From Malachius bipustulatus (taxonomy: Eukaryota > Arthropoda > Insecta > Coleoptera > Melyridae): a DNA stretch of 64,000 nucleotides. Where the stretch lies: assembly GCA_910589415.1 (NCBI GenBank), contig OU342634.1, forward strand, positions 20,085,144 through 20,149,143, given 5' to 3'. Position 1 is the first letter of the stretch. Every line of letters begins with the position of its first letter. The position numbers and the translations under genes were made by a program. Below, piece by piece: positions 10,754-24,420 of this stretch. The notes beneath the pieces are model-generated. The model was given only the letters and a program-made list of their open reading frames with translations. It had not been told where the DNA came from and searched no databases.

Positions 10754-12630
10754 ATCAATAGAGAATAATTAGTGCTATATCATAATTTTAGACTTCCCGG
10801 AACCTAATGAAGAAAAAAAAAATTAGGAAGACCACATCTATTTTTTGCTTTAATTATTCGCAGTACAAAAATGATGTTTTATCGCTTGGTTTCTATTAAA
10901 TCATCATAGTAATACAACAAAAGTTACAACAGTATCTAGTATTGCGACGCCATGATCTTGACATATTAATTAAATCATCCTCCTAATTAAGTTAACAAAC
11001 GTTACGTGAAATGAAATTTGTGCAATTACAACAGAGTGAAAATAACCGAAAATATCCGCAGATGATGTTTCTAAGTGCGCATCTGAAAAGTTTTAACTAA
11101 ATTCATTATTGCGATGGAAAGTTCTAAGCGCAGTTAAAAGTTTTAATTGCAAGCAGATTATATTCCAGTATAAGCGAATCCCGCCATATATGAGTAGCAG
11201 ATAGTTTATGAAATTTTTGTCTATTCGTAGTTGAAATATGCAAAACTAATCATAAACTTGAAGTTCTACACAGAAACCGCGTGGGCATGAGAGTTTTGAA
11301 CTAAATGAAGTAAGAGTATCGTTACGGACGTGCCTTTAGCGGGTTAATATTGTTACGAAACTCACTTTATCATTAGTCCTAATTAACTTTTACAATAGTT
11401 TATAACATCTATTTTCAGTCTTTATTTATATTACATAATAACCTCCAAAAAGACTCCTCTTCTTAAACTACTGCTTAACAAATCCTTCACTCAATATGAA
11501 ACACAACTCTTCTGTTATATCAGGGTGAAATCCCCCCGCAATTCTGTCGTATTGCCGTGTTGCCGCTGCCGTGCGGTGTCGTACAAGTGGGCACCGGCCT
11601 TATACTCGCAATAATTTCACTAATAATCATTTGTCACTCCTCTAACTTTCCATTTATATTACTTCCATAACCTCCCGAACTATAATATCGATTTCAGTGA
11701 TTTCACAACTCTCTTCTGATAGCACTCGCGTGTGTGGAACTGCGCTTCTAACTATAGCATGACAAGTAGTGACAACAGTGATTTTCTGAACTGATATTCA
11801 GGAACGTCAAGTAGTTCTGTCGCCATCGAGAGCCTTAGTTCATTCTGGAGCCGCCTAAATTCTCATGAATGGAAGAAGAATCTTGTTACTCTGGAACAGG
11901 AACAGGCGGTGAGGCGGTAGTGGCGCCCCAGCCTGTATAAGTGAGATCCATATTATGTAATTGTTAAAGAAATGATATCCGGCCATGATAACACTCACAC
12001 TGCATCTGATGTAGATGCTGCTTGATTTGCACAATACAATTGAATCCAATAATTGATCGAATGTAATTTTTCAGAAATATGCGAAAATAATTTCAAAATA
12101 TTCCTGAAAACCAAATACGTATGCGACAGACAAATCTTGGATTTTGGGCGCAGCGATTTGAACACTCTACCAGGAAGGCGACTCTTTTTGAATTACAGCA
12201 GAGTTCGATGTCACGCTGTATAAGAATATAAAAGGTGCTCCTGTAATTATTACATATTGTGAAATTTAAATGACTCCCAACTTCAAACACGTAATTTTGC
12301 GTTTCAAACGACCGAATTTATAATATCCTGAAGAAAATTTGGTAGGGAGATACTAAATTATTGAAGTAATTTTGTTCTCCACCCACTCACGTCCGATATC
12401 TTCCCTTTGATGTTCCAAATTGTACACCCTGCTTTATATTACAGTCAATTTATGTCCAATATGATCTTGTTAAGCATTTCTTTTGATATCATCAACGTTT
12501 CTTTGAACATTTTCCATTGTTTCAAATTGTAGTCAAACAATTTTAATAAAGCGAAATCACAACAGTTAGGTGTCTACATATCGAGTTTTCGAAGTACAAA
12601 AATAAAATATTAAGAGTACGTGTATGAGTA
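10754..12630. other. AT-rich intergenic DNA, no gene seen
   Basis: No coding region can be supported. A single ACACCCTG-type terminus occurs near 12424, suggesting an eroded fold-back element, but no matching arm was found. Short frames near 11855-12290 show no family features. Confidence 0.5.
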
Positions 12631-13688
12631 TACCACAGATGCCCGAGTACAAATTTAACGCCGATTTAACCGGAATTGTCTATGTCCAAAAAAGCACACC
12701 CTTTTCAAGATACAGCACTTAAAAGGGGGTCAACCAAAAACACGTTTTCCAGAATAAATCTAAATGGATTAACTGAGAAACTTCAAAATAGATGTAGATA
12801 GAGTCAAAATGACATAATTTTACAAACATCAACATACAGGGTGTTCCTGTTTTTGATGTCACTCCTCACTTTCTACTCCGGAACTTTTTTATCCGCATGC
12901 CACTCTGATTGATTCTGTATTTTTTATCGAAAGGCTTACCAAACTTTTTGAAACCAACCTCTTATGAAAGTTTAGTTTCTTGCATGGTTTTCCCAGAATT
13001 AATTTTTATTGATGGAACTTACACCACGAAAGCGTATTTGTGAAAGTCTTTTTTTATAAAATAATAATTTTATTCCGCAAAAATGATTTTATTCACATTT
13101 ACTGGCCTTGAGATAAAATCGTAGCAGGCGGTAGAACTAAAGTTTTCCATTTATTTCATTTTTTACTTATTTTGGATAATGTGTATTCAGTCGACCCCCT
13201 TTAAAGGGCTCTATCTTGCAAAGGGGGCCACTTCAGACATAAATAATAGCGGTTAAATCGGCATATTCGTAAACCAGGAATCTGTGGGAACGTTTGTTGT
13301 TGTTAAATTAAAAAAGAGATTTTCACAAATATGTTTTTAGTACTGTATAGGTCTATCATAAAAAATTAATTACGAGAAAACGATGCAAGATTGTAAACTT
13401 TTATAAAAGGGCAAAAAGTATAAGTAGTAATACAGGCTTTGGATAAAAAAAATACAGAATCAATCAGTAGCTTGCGGATAAAAAAGTTCTGGAGTAAAAA
13501 GTGAGGACCTCAAAAACAGGAACACCCTGTTTGTCAATATTTGTAAAACTATGTCAGTTTACTGCTTTTAATAATAGTAGTGTTTTTGTTTCACCCTATC
13601 TAAGGGTATCTTGAAAAGGATGCGTTTTTGGAAATATGTAGATAATTTCGGTTAAATCGGCATACTTTGCACTCGGTAATCTGTAGTA
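12631..13688. mobile_element. 1.06-kb imperfect palindrome with internal ACAGGGTG layer
   Basis: The outer arm starting TACCACAGATGCCCGAGT at 12631 is mirrored by the sequence ending at 13688, and both include the block GCCGATTTAACCG. An inner pair begins TACAGGGTGTTCCTGTTTTTG at 12835 and is mirrored up to 13532. The symmetry continues on both sides of these internal ends. A third, partial copy of the outer arm lies in the loop (about 13190-13310). There is no coding capacity. It resembles the other layered palindromes in this window. Confidence 0.75.
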
Positions 13689-16600
13689 GAGCATTGTGGT
13701 ACGTACCTTTTAGCGACATCCTGCATGCAAGGTGAGTCATGCATACGGCGGATGCTACTCAAGTTTAATAATGCTTACTTTATCCGAAGACCTTGAACTA
13801 AAAAACCTCCTCATCGGACCACAAAAACTCGGTGATTAAAGTTGTTTGTATGAAAAGGAGACACCCAGCGATACCGAGAACTCGACCTAGGGTTCCTACC
13901 TGTATTACGGACACTGACGTACTACGGTAAGGCATTCTCGGTAGCAATTTTGGTAATGTCAAATTAACACCAAAAAATGTAAGTATGTTCATCAACGCAT
14001 AACATTTCCAAAATTTGGTGTTATGTCAGTGTATTTAGTAAAAATTTAGTAAACTTTTGCCTCTTTAGATGAGGTTGTTTACTTAAAATGCTATTTAATT
14101 AATGCTCGTCAGTTTACTTTATCAGACACCATGAGAAGCGTGGTGGTCTAACGGAATAATTATATTCTTTGTTTGTGAAATATTCATTTCTTAATAATAT
14201 AATTATTTTTTTCGACTACCACACTTCTAATGATGTCTGATATGGTGACATGGCAAACTGATAAGCCTTAACGAAGGCAAACCAGTGCTGTCTTTGTGGG
14301 TCAGACTCGTGTGATTTATGTCTCTCTAAGCAATTAACTATAATTTTGACCATATTAGTGTAGGTGAGTACCTACTTTGATTAACATATAAATGACGTGT
14401 GCGAACCTTATTATTTTAAGTATCAGTATGAGAGGTTTTTTATAGGTACCACTTTGTTGTTATGGTATGGTAAATATTTTTGAACGAATTTATTTTCTAG
14501 ATGTCAAATTTGAAATTTCAAGTAAACTTGTATGAATGAAAAGAAGTTTCATCAGTGTGCCAAATCAGTACATTTTGTGCTACAATTTTCTACAACTTAA
14601 TGCATGAAAAATTCAAAAAATTGACTTTTTCTACATTTGCTCCAGCGGATTCTGTGTACTTGTGCCTATTTTGTTAAGCACAAAGTAAAAAATGGCTTAA
14701 GTATCATTTGCGTTGTCCCACAAGTCCTGTGATATGTAGATATTTTCAAAGTAATGTCTCATCTTTATAAATATCTTTATAAATACATATAAATAGGAGG
14801 CAAACTGCCAAGAAACACTTCAGCAGAAATAATTAATTGAAAGCAACCCCACACAAATAAATCTCATTAGTTTCAAGATAGATATGGGACCGTTTCGTCT
14901 ATATTATGGCTCGTCAGTCTGACTTAACTTTTTTTTATTATTTTTTTAATAAAAGTCTCCACTTAAGTAGAAGTATCGTCCACGGAAGGAACATATAATA
15001 ACTTAGGCTAACCTCACTTCAGCAGTTAACTGTTCATATCAGGATTTCTAAATTAGAGTAAGGCTTCAGTTGCATAAAAACCAATATTGAACAAATTACT
15101 AAGCTCGGAATTTTCCTATACCTATAGTAGTTGAAGAGTTCCGGAAACTGGAAAATTAATCAACCTAGTTACTTTAAATTAATTTAATAATAGAGCAAAC
15201 ACTCGTATTGTGAAAAACCTTACACCTACTGTGAAAAATAACGTGTTTTAATCAGAGATTATATATATAGGTATGTACAAAAAAAAAAAAAAATAGGTAC
15301 AGAAATTATGTAGGTACGTACAAAGCAGGTGGAATTTCATGCCTCTGCTGGTTTATTGGACGCGAATATCTGTTAATTAATAATCAAACTCGGTGTTGTT
15401 TTTCACGTCGTCCCTCTCTACGAGTCCACAGTATGGTAATATGATCCTCATTAAAGTCCCCGTTTATATTAGCAATTATTATTCACGCACGGAATGGAAA
15501 GCAGAAAGGGTAGAAATAGGAATTCAATATTTAAAAATATCAAGCTTATACATATAATACACATCGTTTTGAATATTTTAACAGTTATAGTAAATCCCAG
15601 TTTCAATTATTATTAGAGCCACCTTAATTAAATTTAGACAGGTGAACACTGAACAGTACCTACATGATGTTGACGTCAAAACAAACAAAAAAATATACAG
15701 ATATATTATTATAATAATTATTATTATCATTAGAGTTACATTTCAGAACATTTGATAAGTTGAAAATTTGTATAACATTCGTAGAGTTAGAGAATTAGAC
15801 CAACTAAATATTAGAAGTTAAAAAATTTAACCTCAGATTTATAGGTATTTTGAACTTTTACTAATCGGCCAGGGGAGGTAAATAAACTTTGAGGTAGAAG
15901 AAGCTTGCATTGAAGCACATACCTAGCTCTAAAATAAAAAAATATAGAATGGAGATATTTGTACAGTTTACATTTATTAACATGAGATGGAGATAATCGA
16001 TTACGTAATTAATTTGATAAAATTAGTTCGAGAATAGGAGATATGTAGATCTCTTACAGAAATAATCTTTTTTTGATTGACAAAAGCGAAGCTTTGCTTC
16101 CATAAAGCATGATAATAACTTGTTGAAACAGTTACGAGCATCTGTAGCATTGCCGGCAATTACAGAAATAATGATACTTACTTCACATAATAAACCGTCC
16201 TACCCTAATTTTTTATCTACCACCATAGAGTCAAATCAATACATTTTTAATAATATTCTTTTCTCCGCCCTTAATGCACTAAAATATAAAAGCATAATTC
16301 GTATTCCAAAAGAGAGAACTCTTATCGTATTCCAGTATTCTTCCCCGATAAGCATTCCTGTAGGCCTGCATAATGCATAACCAGCTTGCAGGAAGAAAGT
16401 AGAATACAAACGTTTATTTTAAATATTAACCTTGATGGATAAATGAAAATTTCATGTCTGACGGAGTGTATTACTGTTTAAAATTGCAGTCTTATCATAC
16501 AATGTTGACAAAGTTAGGAAATTGTACCTCTTTTAAGGATCAAGAATTTTTTTAGTGGGTAGGTACATTAAAGTGATAATATTTTTTCGTTATTTTAAAT

Positions 16601-17555
16601 TGAATTTGACAAGAGAATGGTGAGATGGTAAAATCGATCATTTGCAACCCCGAGGGAGTCTGCTCGGTCCCGTTCGACAGTGAATATTTATTTAAATTAT
16701 TTGACTTTTGATTCAAACCACAACGGAATAATTGTTAATCCTTTATCGTAGAGACTTTGTCAATAATGTTTTTGTATTTTCTCGAAGTCCCTGTTACGGT
16801 ACGTCTTCCTCTCCATCATTAGCTTTAACACCTTCCAACTGCATCGGTTAATTAGCTTGATACTCTGTTTTCAAGGTTTTCATTGGTATTGTTGAAATTT
16901 ATGAAAAACTTCTTGACAACACCATTATTTATAAATAAATTCGTTGTTATGAGACAAAAAAGAGAGGAAAGCTTCCTGCAAAAGTGGGCACAAAACTGGC
17001 TAACTTTAGTTTTCCTCAAAATTCTGTTTTTGAATTTGGGAGAATCAACAAAAATTCACAAAATATGACTTGTAAGCTTCAAAATTTGAGAACCAGTTAT
17101 CATCATTTTCTTTGAATGTTTCAGTATGGTGGATGAGGATATTCCGATGGAAAGCTATAAAAATGCAGAGTCTGTTTCTTCCTGCTTCACTGATTCACGG
17201 TGCAACTTATTATCTTGACATTATACCTCCAGCGATACGAAAATTAAATTTTCTTGCAACCTCACTCTATGAAGTTTCTTTCAGACCTGGTTTGAGATGA
17301 CCTGACTTAAACTGACATGACCAGGATTTGTATCTCGTTCTGCTCGTCCTGTAAACAATATGTATAAAATAAATAATGTAACCTGGCCTGATTATAGGAC
17401 CTGCATAACGACCAGAGGAACTAGAGGAGCTGTCAGAGGTAATAATATTTCTTTACATCATCCGCAGACAACTTTGTATTTTATTAAGCGCAGCCGTATA
17501 CTTTGTATTTTAATAAAACTTTTTTAACATGTTGTTAGATAATGTACTTCATGAT
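13689..17555. other. AT-rich intergenic DNA with one small hairpin element
   Basis: Apart from the MITE at 14109-14260 no structured element or gene is evident. Short frames at 16120-16380, 16883-17068 and 17112-17300 have no recognisable motifs or convincing splice contexts. Confidence 0.45.
14109..14260. mobile_element. Small hairpin MITE
   Basis: CAGTTTACTTTATCAGACAC followed by CATGAGAAGCGTGGTGGTC is mirrored by GACTACCACACTTCTAATG and GTCTGATATGGTGACATGGC, ending in CAAACTG. The loop of about 60 bases is AT-rich. Non-coding; the family is not identified. Confidence 0.65.
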
Positions 17556-17559
17556 GATT

Positions 17560-17925
17560 TTATTATTATTATAATTATTACTTCTAGGGTAGGTTCAAAG
17601 CCCTTGTACTGAAGCTTGCGCTTATTGTACCCCTTTGGATAATTATCTCATCGGTCCCATCTCCCGAAAGTATTTCAGAATGAGTCCAATGGGTGCTTGT
17701 TCTATTTTTTTTGGTTCTGCCATTTCGGTCCCAAATACTAGAAGTCTAGTTCCCTCTAGTGCTGGGCATTTACACATTAGGTGGTATGGGGCTTCCTCCC
17801 CCTCCCCGCATCTCCTGTAATCCGGGATATTTTTCACTCCTATTATTGAGAGGTGTAATTGGTGGGCAGTCCTGTTAGAAGTCCAATTGCCCATCTCAGC
17901 TGGTGCTTACTCAGCTTTTTCTTTT
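17560..17925 (-). pseudogene. 3' end of a LINE ORF2 (C-terminal CCHC zinc knuckle)
   Basis: On the minus strand the frame 17894-17643 carries a C-terminal cysteine-histidine motif, YRRCGEGEEAPYHLMCKCPAL. It resembles the CX2C-x8-H-x3/4-C finger that follows RNase H in I/R1/LOA-type LINEs; here the first Cys is replaced by Tyr-Arg. The fragment is truncated at its 5' side near 17920. On its 3' side it ends in an (AAT)n-like stretch around 17560-17590, consistent with a LINE simple-repeat tail. The same protein region occurs in intact form at 48.9-49.4 kb and 51.3-51.5 kb. Confidence 0.55.
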
Positions 17926-17929
17926 TCTT

Positions 17930-19380
17930 TTCAAGAAAAAAGATGATTTTATTAACTATACTGCATAATTTTTACATAAGATGCGCGCAAACTCACAGTT
18001 TTTTCACAGCGACCTTATTCGGAGGTTCGGACACTCTAAAAAAAATGATTCTTTATATAATAATAATACACAAATAAATATAAAATAGTAGGTAGGTATT
18101 ATGCTTCCTGATAAAAGTCTGAAAGTGAGACAGTCTAGAAAATAGATTTGATGCCAATCTCGAGTGATGCCAATCTCCTTCGTACAAATCTGACAACAGT
18201 GTCAGGGTGTCCAGAAAGATAAAATTGAATATTCACATTGTTTCCTTTCTGAGTTGCCATCTCCATTGCGGTAGTGATTTCAAATTCATGCCAACTGCGC
18301 TGTACTTCTACCACTGCCATTGTATGTTTGTAGGTACCTAGTATAATTTTAGTTTCTCTCTCAAAGGAGCATACCATTCAAATAATCGCTACGTACATTT
18401 TATTTAGTATCTAGTGTTCTAACACATTTAAACCGTAAATGTGTTTCACCTCTCTATAGGTTTCATTTCCCTTTGCTTATAAATATTAATACGATTAAGT
18501 ATCTTTCAAAAATGTTTACATTAATAATTGCTGAAAATGTAAATGTTCAACAAAATAATCAACAATGTTGTTGAATTCAATAGGTACTTTGTCGCAATCA
18601 AAAACAAATTAACTCTAATTTATATTATAATTATAATTTCAACTTAGTGTAGTAATATTATCTCTTTCACACTCCAACATTTGAACGACCTTTATTTCTC
18701 AACTCCTCACGTGTTTGCTAGACCGTAAAGATGAATGGGTGTCAATGGAGAATTGAATTCCGCGGTTCATCGCTCCACAATCTGGCACACTGTCATTTTC
18801 AAAGGAATCTTAAAAGTCAAATGACTCGGTGGAAACGACTAAGAGTCGAGATTTGAAGGGCTGTGATATTTCTATGATATTTTCTTACACCTCTGAAAAC
18901 GATTCATCTGTACGGATTTTCATAATATGCACTGTTATATTGGGCACCTTATTGAAATTGACATTTTTACCTTCCATTGGGGATAGGAATCAGAGGCAAT
19001 CAATTATATGATACGTTTTATTATTAAATCAAGATCTATCATATCGAGATATCACTCAAGAGTTAAAATTGTTCATCAAGAGTTCAATAAATTTACTGGA
19101 GGCTTCCTTTTTACTGTGATAGTTATTGTGATGCAGCGGTTGAATGTGAGTCAGTTAATGCCCTGTAATATGCCACATATTTTTGCCACTGAAGATGTCT
19201 ACCGTAATTGTAGAGTGAAACGTCGTTGGAGACAGTATTCGATATCCAGTATCCTAACCTTATCGCGACATCTAACGAAAATCACTCTCAATAACTATAC
19301 TTTTTAACTTCTAACAATAATGAATTATTTTTATTACTATAGAGATATATAAAAAATAAACGGAGTTGCCTTGGGTGGGA
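17930..19380. other. AT-rich DNA, no gene supported
   Basis: Frames of 60-100 codons exist on both strands (e.g. 18135-18377 minus, 19008-19307 plus), but none shows a known motif, splice context or repeat structure. Confidence 0.4.
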
Positions 19381-21745
19381 ATAATAATAATAATAATAAA
19401 CTGTCTTTATTCCACCAATAGATGTACATTTCTTTACAAGCATCAATTATCAAGCTTAGGTATAAGGTGGAAAGGCGAAGGCCAGATAGTAAGACAAAAG
19501 CTGACACACTCCTGCTCACCTTAACCATGAATCACACTATTTAAATATACATGTACAAGGAGGCGCTAGTAACAGAGTATCTACCAATACTACGGGAAAA
19601 AAAACAACATAGGAATATCCCAACCCAACAAAATACCAATATCAATCACAACCAATAGAGTAATCTCATCATCTTACCCCACGTGTAAATAGAAAACAAT
19701 AAACAAACAAATAATATACAATAAATAACTCGTATGAGAGCATGATTGAGAAATGTCTGTCATCCCAAAAACGCGCGAGCACCGAACCTCCGCGTACCCA
19801 TATGCCCCAGACACCATGGCCACCCACCGAGATCACAACAAGCATTGCCTCTGATATAATTGCGAACGGTACATTCGTTTGAAAGCCCTCACAGTCGCGC
19901 CCCTCAAAGCATCAGACAAGGGATTGTAAATTTTTACAATTTGGTAGCTGAAACTAGCTTTGAAGGCTTCGGTTTTGTGAGCTGGTATAGTTAATAAACC
20001 CCTAAATCTGACGTTGAGGTTATGCACATCAGTTCTGTAAGTGATCCTATTAAGTAAGTAGGGTGGCCTCTTACAGAGCAGAAATCTATGAAAAAAGCAA
20101 CCAGCATGTAGTCTGTTGGACATGTTGAGCCAGTTATTTTCTTTAAGTTTATGCGTAATGTGTTGCCCGCGACGAATACCATATAGGTATGAACCTAAGG
20201 CAGGAATTCTGTAGAACCTGTATCCTATGAATATCCTCAGTACCAATACTAGGCCCATATACCATATCACAATAATTCAGTCTGGACAGAACCAGTGAGT
20301 AACAAAGTTTAGACTTATGTACGTATTCACAAACGATAATTTCCTAAATAATTACGTAATCAATTATACCCATCTCACTCTATTGCAAAAAAACTGCATA
20401 TCTCCATCTCACTCATTTAATTAATTACGTCATTATTTAGGAAGTTATCGTTTGTGAATACGGGCATAAAGCTTTCTAGTCATGAAATGCCTTTTGTTAT
20501 AGAGCAGCTTTAGATGGTAATAACCTTTCCTAATACATTCTGAGACATGAGACCTAAAACGCAGTGTACTATCAAGTGTTACTCCCAGATTCCTGGCTCC
20601 CGATACCGTGCCGACATCAACTCCCCCCACGTTAACAACAAAATTAGGAGCCAACAGTTCGACAATACGCTGGGGACCAAATAGAATTATCTTAGTTTTA
20701 GAGCAGTTAAGGGCCAAGCAATGACCTTTAGCGTAGTTCAATATGGCCTGTACGTCCAGATTGATCGTCCGCACCGCATTCTGCACATCATCCGGACAGA
20801 AAGAGTGGTACATCTGAGTATCATCAGCATAAAGATGAACGGAGCAAGCATCAACACACTTTGGCAAGGCAAAGGTGTAAAGAATATACAGCAGAGGTCC
20901 AAGTATTGAACCCTGCGGCACCCCCGCTTTGATATTTCTCGTCACCGACAGTCTATCATCCAACTATACCATCTGCTGCCGCCCTTCTAGATAACTCGAT
21001 AGCATAGCACAGGCATCAGAACCAAGCCCCACGTGTTGACAAATGGCAAGCAGCATGTTATGGTTTACGGTATCAAAAGCTCTACTAAAATCTAACAAAA
21101 TTAATTCCGTAGCCATACCAGAATCCCTCGCTCTAAGAATATCGTCTTTAACATCCAACAGAGCTGAACAACAACCATGTTTAGGGCGGAAACCAGACTG
21201 TTTCACTGAGAGAATATTGTGTTTATCCAGATAGCAATGTAGCTGCCTACTCATGACCCATTCCAGAATCTTTGAAAGCACCGGCAATATACTTATCGGT
21301 CTGAAGTCTTTGTAGCATTTTGGATTTGCCTGCTTAGGTATTGGTTTTACCAACGCTATCTTTCAGACATCCGGAAAAGTGTTGGTCTCCAAGCAACAGT
21401 TTATTATGTGCGTTACATACGGAATAATGACCTCTCCACAGAGCTTGAGCATAGCCAGACTAATATCATCGTAACCTATGGAATCCGAACTAACCGAGTA
21501 AAGCAACCTCTGAACTTCATCCGTCGAAACATAATCAAATTTAAAAGGATTGTCAACATTACCTAACCTGCTATCCCGATAGTGCGTTAATATCTCCGAG
21601 TCCGGAGTACCAACATCGATGTCCAGATAAAAGTTATTGAAATCTCCCGGATTATTTAGGTGTTCAGGAATGTGAAGTTGCTTAGGAGACTTTAGGTATT
21701 TCCAAATTACTTTCATGTCGCAGTTAGCCAGACAGCTCTGGTACC
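19381..21745 (-). mobile_element. 5'-truncated CR1/L2-like LINE, decayed
   Basis: On the minus strand a reverse-transcriptase ORF runs from about 21716 to 19833, followed by a 3' UTR and a (TTA)n tail at 19381-19400. Visible motifs are YDDISLAMLK, FRPISILPVLSKILE, QSGFRPKHGC, LLDFSRAFDTVNH, KAGVPQGSILGPLLY and the catalytic LYADDTQ. In-frame stops interrupt it at about 21360 (a Trp-to-stop-like change after FPDV) and at about 20963. A small MITE splits it at 20321-20462. The endonuclease is missing, so it is a dead-on-arrival copy. Calling it CR1/L2 rather than Jockey/BS rests on the style of the RT motifs and the tail. Confidence 0.75.
20321..20462. mobile_element. 142-bp palindromic MITE inside the LINE
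   Basis: CGTATTCACAAACGATAA with TTTCC is mirrored by the sequence ending TTATCGTTTGTGAATACG, and the internal parts also pair. It interrupts the reverse-transcriptase frame between the segments ending RKLY and starting HKSKLCYS, so it inserted after the LINE. No coding capacity. Confidence 0.8.
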
Positions 21746-23845
21746 GAAAGAATCGGTACCGAAAAGCAGGGAAGGGGAATTGTTGAGGAAGAATACTTTA
21801 CCTTCGTGCCAGTTATCTTATCGATCTTATTGTGTCTTGAAAATTTAAACTTCAGACTGACCCCACAGCGTCTTAACTTCACTCGCAGTTTTGGGTTTGT
21901 CTCTTTCGTGAGTAAAAATGGGACCATAACCGTCCAGATGACGCCCAGTATGCAGTATTGGGTGGACAAGCTTTATGTGTGATAAAACTAACACCCTATT
22001 TAATTAATTATTTTTCACCCGAAGGTGAACCACGAGTCTACAAAAATTTGAGCCAATTTTCCTCTTAAGTTTTAAGAGTTATAAAAGTAATCGAATCAGG
22101 TAAACGGTGTAAGTTATGGTTGTCATTTAATTTCCATTTCTATTCCAAACGTGAATAAACTTCCATTTCTATTAGTGGACTGGTTCATTTCAATGTGGTG
22201 TTAGAAAAAGTCTAGTGTATAACACCCTCGAAAAAACACACAATTTATCCCTTCAATTAAATCAATTTCCCAAGAGGCAGCACCGGAACGGTTATGGTGT
22301 AAGTTATGGTCCTTCTGACGTCACACCAGGCTCTTTGGTTCTTGACTGACTAAACAAATGGCTGTCGCAGGATAGACGTGACCGACTGCGATTCCCACGG
22401 AGTGATATATTGATGCTATCGGTGACATATTGTTAAACGGTCAGAACGGCATGCTCCGATATTGGTCTGGATAAACGATTAGCAAAGCGCCTGTGCAATA
22501 AAGTCAAACTGTTATTAATCGGATTATATTAAATTCTGTATCTGACTTGAATGAAAGTTTTAAATATTCATAAACTTCCTATACACCGAACGTCTGACTT
22601 CATGCGGAGCTAGTCTATCTGATAAATCATTTGAGCATTTCCTATTACTTAGATTTTAAGTAGCCGTTGATACCTTCTTCCTCAAATTATTTAGTATTCT
22701 CCTTTCTACCAAGGAAAATTGTTGGAGTCTTTATTGAGAAAAAATTTTTAATTTTTTTATCGCCCAGTCGACGGAAGTAATTTTTAATTTAAATCGCATT
22801 ATATTTTATGCGAATAGAAGTAAAATAGGAATTACTTAACTTAATTAAGAATTGTTGGAAGTTACTTCGAATTTCCAGGATTGCTCGTTCAATAAGTGAT
22901 GGAGTAACAACCAGTCGGCGCTCACCTCTTAGTCCCTGCAAAAATAGAACAGTAACAACTAATAAAGACACTCGGCTTACATAATGAAAATTCTCTCAAG
23001 CTACACAGCGCAATAACGAGAATAATAACGAGATAGTTTCATCCTTTTTATAACTCACTTTGCTGTGCAAGGACTGCCTTCTTAGCGGTGAGGTGAGTAT
23101 TCCTGGATTTTTTATGCGTCAAGTGCATGATTGATTTTTGTAAGGGTTAAGCTGAACAAATCACCCGAGCTCAAAATTATTTAAAGATCCTGCGACAGTA
23201 GAACAATAGGCGCTTATTGAGCAGTTCAAAAATTGAAACTGGTTGGGGAAAATGGGAATGGCAATGAAGAGTATATTAAGGGTGAGCATCGACTTGAAGC
23301 AGGATTGATACAAGAACTGAGGCCTAAGGTACACCAGCATTGATCGGATAAAGAGCAGCAGGGTGATCATCAATAACGACAGAATGCGTTGGTGAAAAAT
23401 GAACTCACAGGTCCAAATTGTCAGGTTGTATTCGAGAAATCTTCCATTCATCTAGAAAAACTTCCTTGTATCTTTGAAAAACCGAGTAGGATGGATTAAG
23501 ATTATATGTCAAAGGACGATAGCCGGTATGTTATTCAGACAAAATTAACTAAATTATTGCTTCGTACTGAAACATAATAAGATTTTTCAACCTTGTCTGA
23601 CTTCGATCTTGAAACAAAAATCTTGAAAATAGTAGATTTTCTAATTTTTAACTTCAATCGGATATAAGAATTTTTTTTTAAATAGAAACCGAGTCTAATT
23701 GCGTTGGGTTCTGTAAATTTCGTTTCTATAGAGATATACGTGTAGCTTATACAGTTCTTTATAATGAGACAATTATTTGACAAAATTCAATAAAGATACA
23801 TTTTGGAATGAATCATATAAAAAACAGTATCAATTATAAACTATA
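21746..23845. other. Intergenic DNA, no gene seen
   Basis: No coding region is supported. The phrase GGTGTAAGTTATGGT occurs twice, near 22107 and 22297. Nothing else structured was recognised. Confidence 0.4.
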
Positions 23846-24226
23846 CAGGATGTCTCTTCTTTCAGAGCTAGCTACGGGTATTTGGTGAATGCTAAGAGAT
23901 ACAGTGTCGGTTAAATTAAAGAAAAGATGCCCTATTCTGTGTCCTCTGTCCATCTGGAACCTGTCAAGATATACGAGTATCTGTGACCGTTTCTGAAATA
24001 TATCCTGAAAAAACTGAAAAAGAGATTTCTCATTTTTGCCATATCTATATAGGTAGATAGCACTTGATCTATTTAAGTTATTCTATCTATTTATCTATCT
24101 ATCTATTTATCTATTTAATTAACACTTATTTAAGCACACATAATATTATTATTGTTAATTTCCAATATTAAAAAAGATATGACAAAAATAAGAAATCTCA
24201 ATTTTTCAGTTTTATTCAGGATATTT
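23846..24226. mobile_element. Partial ACAGGATG-ended fold-back element
   Basis: The left part starts TACAGGATGTCTC and includes TATCCTGAAAAAACTG with a run into AGATTTCTC. It is mirrored at about 24175-24222, around a (TCTA)n microsatellite at 24083-24117. The same family forms the interrupted arms at 44.6 and 48.7 kb. The right outer arm is missing. Confidence 0.6.
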
Positions 24227-24232
24227 GAATAA

Positions 24233-24420
24233 AGGGGTGGCAATTTGAAAACTTGCCATCCCTGAATTCTCCTTGAAAAATGTTTCTCCAAAGAAATCCC
24301 GAAACAGGTCAATTTTTTTAATTTAATTTATGTTCTATTAATGTAAAACATAATTTTACAGGGTGTTCCTTGACTCAGTCATGATGACATTGTCATTTTT
24401 TTTTTAAATGGGACACCCTG
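24233..24420 (+). repeat. Dispersed ~190-bp module of the palindrome family
   Basis: The block starts GGGGTGGCAATTTGAAAACT, includes CGAAACAGGTCAATTT and TTTACAGGGTGTTCC, and ends GACACCCTGTATA. A reverse copy is at 28928-29088 and a direct copy at 32073-32270. It abuts the core palindrome at 24409. Confidence 0.7.

Noticed and set aside
13798..13995. Minus-strand frame ending FLWSDEEVF, faintly like a DDE transposase block
   Set aside because: Only a handful of residues match, no other transposase motif follows and no TIRs were found.
18135..18377. 80-codon minus-strand frame starting MVCSFERETK
   Set aside because: No recognised motif, splice sites or neighbours to support it.
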